Shown: one piece after another, positions 62,886 through 64,000 of the stretch
How the letters are laid out: each line of letters starts with the position of its first letter
How positions within the stretch are numbered: the first letter of the stretch is position 1
Origin: Acidobacteriota bacterium
Lineage (GTDB): Bacteria; Acidobacteriota; Thermoanaerobaculia; Gp7-AA8
Assembly (NCBI GenBank): GCA_003223645.1
Contig: QHVT01000008.1
Location: 186,001 to 250,000 of the forward strand
Length of the DNA: 64,000 nucleotides
Direction of reading: 5' to 3'
Notes under the pieces: generated by a model
What the model was told of the DNA's origin: nothing
What the model saw: the letters and a program-made list of their open reading frames with translations, nothing else
Database searches by the model: none
Made by a program: the position numbers and the translations under genes

Positions 62886-63749
62886 ATGAGCTCGCTCCTC
62901 TACGAAAGCGACGACGTCGTCATCGAGTCCACCCACAGTGACGCCGGCGGACATCTGTCCGCTTCGCAGACGCTGCTGGCACACGCCTTCGTCTTTTCGC
63001 GCACGATTTCCAAGCTCGAAGATGGAGAAGGCCGCTCCATTACCGCCAACCCGGCCGCGGTCCTGATGCTCAATCAGAACCAGCGTTACACCACGCGACC
63101 GACCGGCGAGGTCGACTCGTCGGTCCGCTATCTGGTCAGCGACACCGTTTTGTTACAGCTCCTTACGCCGTTCGAGAAAAATGTGTCCCTTTACAGACCG
63201 TTTCGATTTCTCGAGGCCGCGCCGCCCGCGGCGACGCTGATCGAAGAGCGCGTGCTGGCCGAGGGGTTGGCGTCGGGCGATCAGCTCGACGTCGAGGAGG
63301 CGGTGTTTCGGATCCTGGCGTCGGTGATTCGCGCCGCTTATGGACAGAAGCGCGGCCGCATGTCGACGCGGCGCGAGATCGACGGCGTCGAGGCCGTACG
63401 CGAATGGATTGCGCGCAATCCCGAAGCAAATCCCTCGCTCCCGGATTTGAGCTCCATCGCCGGCCTGACGCCGATGAAACTCTGCCGCGCGTTCCGCCAG
63501 CGCACGGGGCTGACGCTGACACGGTTTCGTCACGTACTGCGCGGCTGCCTCGCGCTGGACCTGATGACGAGCGGCGCGAAAGACCTGCTGGAGATCTCGT
63601 TGTCGCTCGGATATTCGAGCCACAGTCACTTCACATACGTGTTTCGCCGGATTTTCGGTGAGGCGCCCTCGGCTGTACGTCGCCGCCTGACCGCGCCCAT
63701 CGAGGCCGCGACCGCCGCCGCCCGGTCAGCAGCACACGCGAGCCGGTAG
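62886..63749 (+). CDS. AraC-family transcriptional regulator, 287 aa
   Basis: The start at 62886 is favoured over a longer open frame that overlaps the kinase gene. N-terminal sensor region is divergent (LLAHAFVFSRTISKLEDG, AVLMLNQNQRYTT); C-terminal part has the AraC double helix-turn-helix: LPDLSSIAGLTPMKLCRAFRQRTGLTLTRFRHVLRGC, quoted as IAGLTPMKLCRAFRQRTGLT, then LLEISLSLGYSSHSHFTYVFRRIFGEAPS. Lies 49 bp after the histidine kinase, so may be part of the same control unit. Confidence 0.88.
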   Translation: MSSLLYESDDVVIESTHSDAGGHLSASQTLLAHAFVFSRTISKLEDGEGRSITANPAAVLMLNQNQRYTTRPTGEVDSSVRYLVSDTVLLQLLTPFEKNVSLYRPFRFLEAAPPAATLIEERVLAEGLASGDQLDVEEAVFRILASVIRAAYGQKRGRMSTRREIDGVEAVREWIARNPEANPSLPDLSSIAGLTPMKLCRAFRQRTGLTLTRFRHVLRGCLALDLMTSGAKDLLEISLSLGYSSHSHFTYVFRRIFGEAPSAVRRRLTAPIEAATAAARSAAHASR

Positions 63750-64000
63750 GTTCGTGTGCCGCGTACGGCGACGGCCGACAGCCATCACAGTTCATATTGA
63801 CGATGGAATTCGCGTTTGGTTATCACGAAATTCGCGCACTATCAGGATATTGCGGACAGTGTGCTGTCACGCTATTGCACCACGCTTCAATATCCCGCCC
63901 GCCTTTGTCCGACGCATTGAAAGCGCCGCGCGCGCTCAATCGCGCAACTCACACGAATTCCTACGCTTATACAAACAAACCGCATGGTGAATGCCGTGCA
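63750..64000. other. Intergenic 3' flank, AT-richer than average, no gene assigned
   Basis: About 250 bp after the AraC gene without a convincing coding frame. A possible plus-strand promoter, TTGACG (63797-63802) and TATCAC (63821-63826) with 18 bp spacing, may serve a gene beyond the window. Confidence 0.3.

Noticed and set aside
63754-63990. 78-aa plus-strand open frame at the right edge
   Set aside because: No domain, no ribosome-binding site, composition unlike coding sequence nearby.

Overview
The window is high-GC chromosomal DNA of a free-living Gram-negative bacterium. It carries outer-membrane beta-barrels, an OmpA-family protein, lipoproteins, a Do-type periplasmic protease, a type IV pilus ATPase and SpoIID/LytB. 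Tandem copies of large secreted repeat proteins, an actinobacterial-like 6-phosphofructokinase and many palindromic intergenic elements suggest Acidobacteriota or a related soil lineage. That placement is inference; no rRNA or tRNA gene was recognised.

Layout. 1-2479: truncated AraC regulator, two small proteins, FAD amine oxidase. 2527-8232: tandem pair of large secreted proteins. 8323-13953: Tag glycosylase, DUF6232-like protein, an amino acid permease coupled to a Rieske oxygenase, two secreted proteins and a VOC protein. 13957-18888: complete branched-chain amino acid ABC transporter, livJHMGF. 19177-23420: second tandem pair of secreted repeat proteins. 23476-30194: lipase, aldehyde dehydrogenase, secreted protein, aldo/keto reductase, enoyl-CoA hydratase, PfkA. 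30434-35274: GlsB-like protein, HtrA/Do protease, ribD-ribE and a coupled unknown. 35246-40571: minus-strand run pyrR-pyrB-pyrC-receiver-pilT-queF. 40712-42354: receiver, FHA protein and a membrane protein that may be joined to it by slippage on a ten-A run. 42564-50917: SpoIID, OmpA, a surface barrel, BON protein, MutL, YraN. 51238-59209: a cluster with a metzincin, a caspase-like protease and its overlapping unknown partner, a Ser/Thr kinase, and a nucleoside phosphorylase-fold protein beside a DNase II homologue; none of these has a visible signal peptide. 59268-63749: small secreted protein, LytTR regulator, LytS-like histidine kinase with a second, histidine-less dimerisation segment, and an AraC regulator.

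Two things stand out. First, the 51238-59209 cluster puts two protease types, a kinase, a nucleoside phosphorylase-fold protein and an apparently cytosolic DNase II together, which looks like a cell-death, defence or self-digestion locus. Second, at least a dozen unrelated families of inverted-repeat elements sit in gene gaps. Many are arrays of 6-9 bp units followed by the reverse complement of the same array. They often run from one stop codon to a few bases before the next start codon, and several lie inside reading frames (AraC, the 34201 gene, MutL, the 59268 gene).
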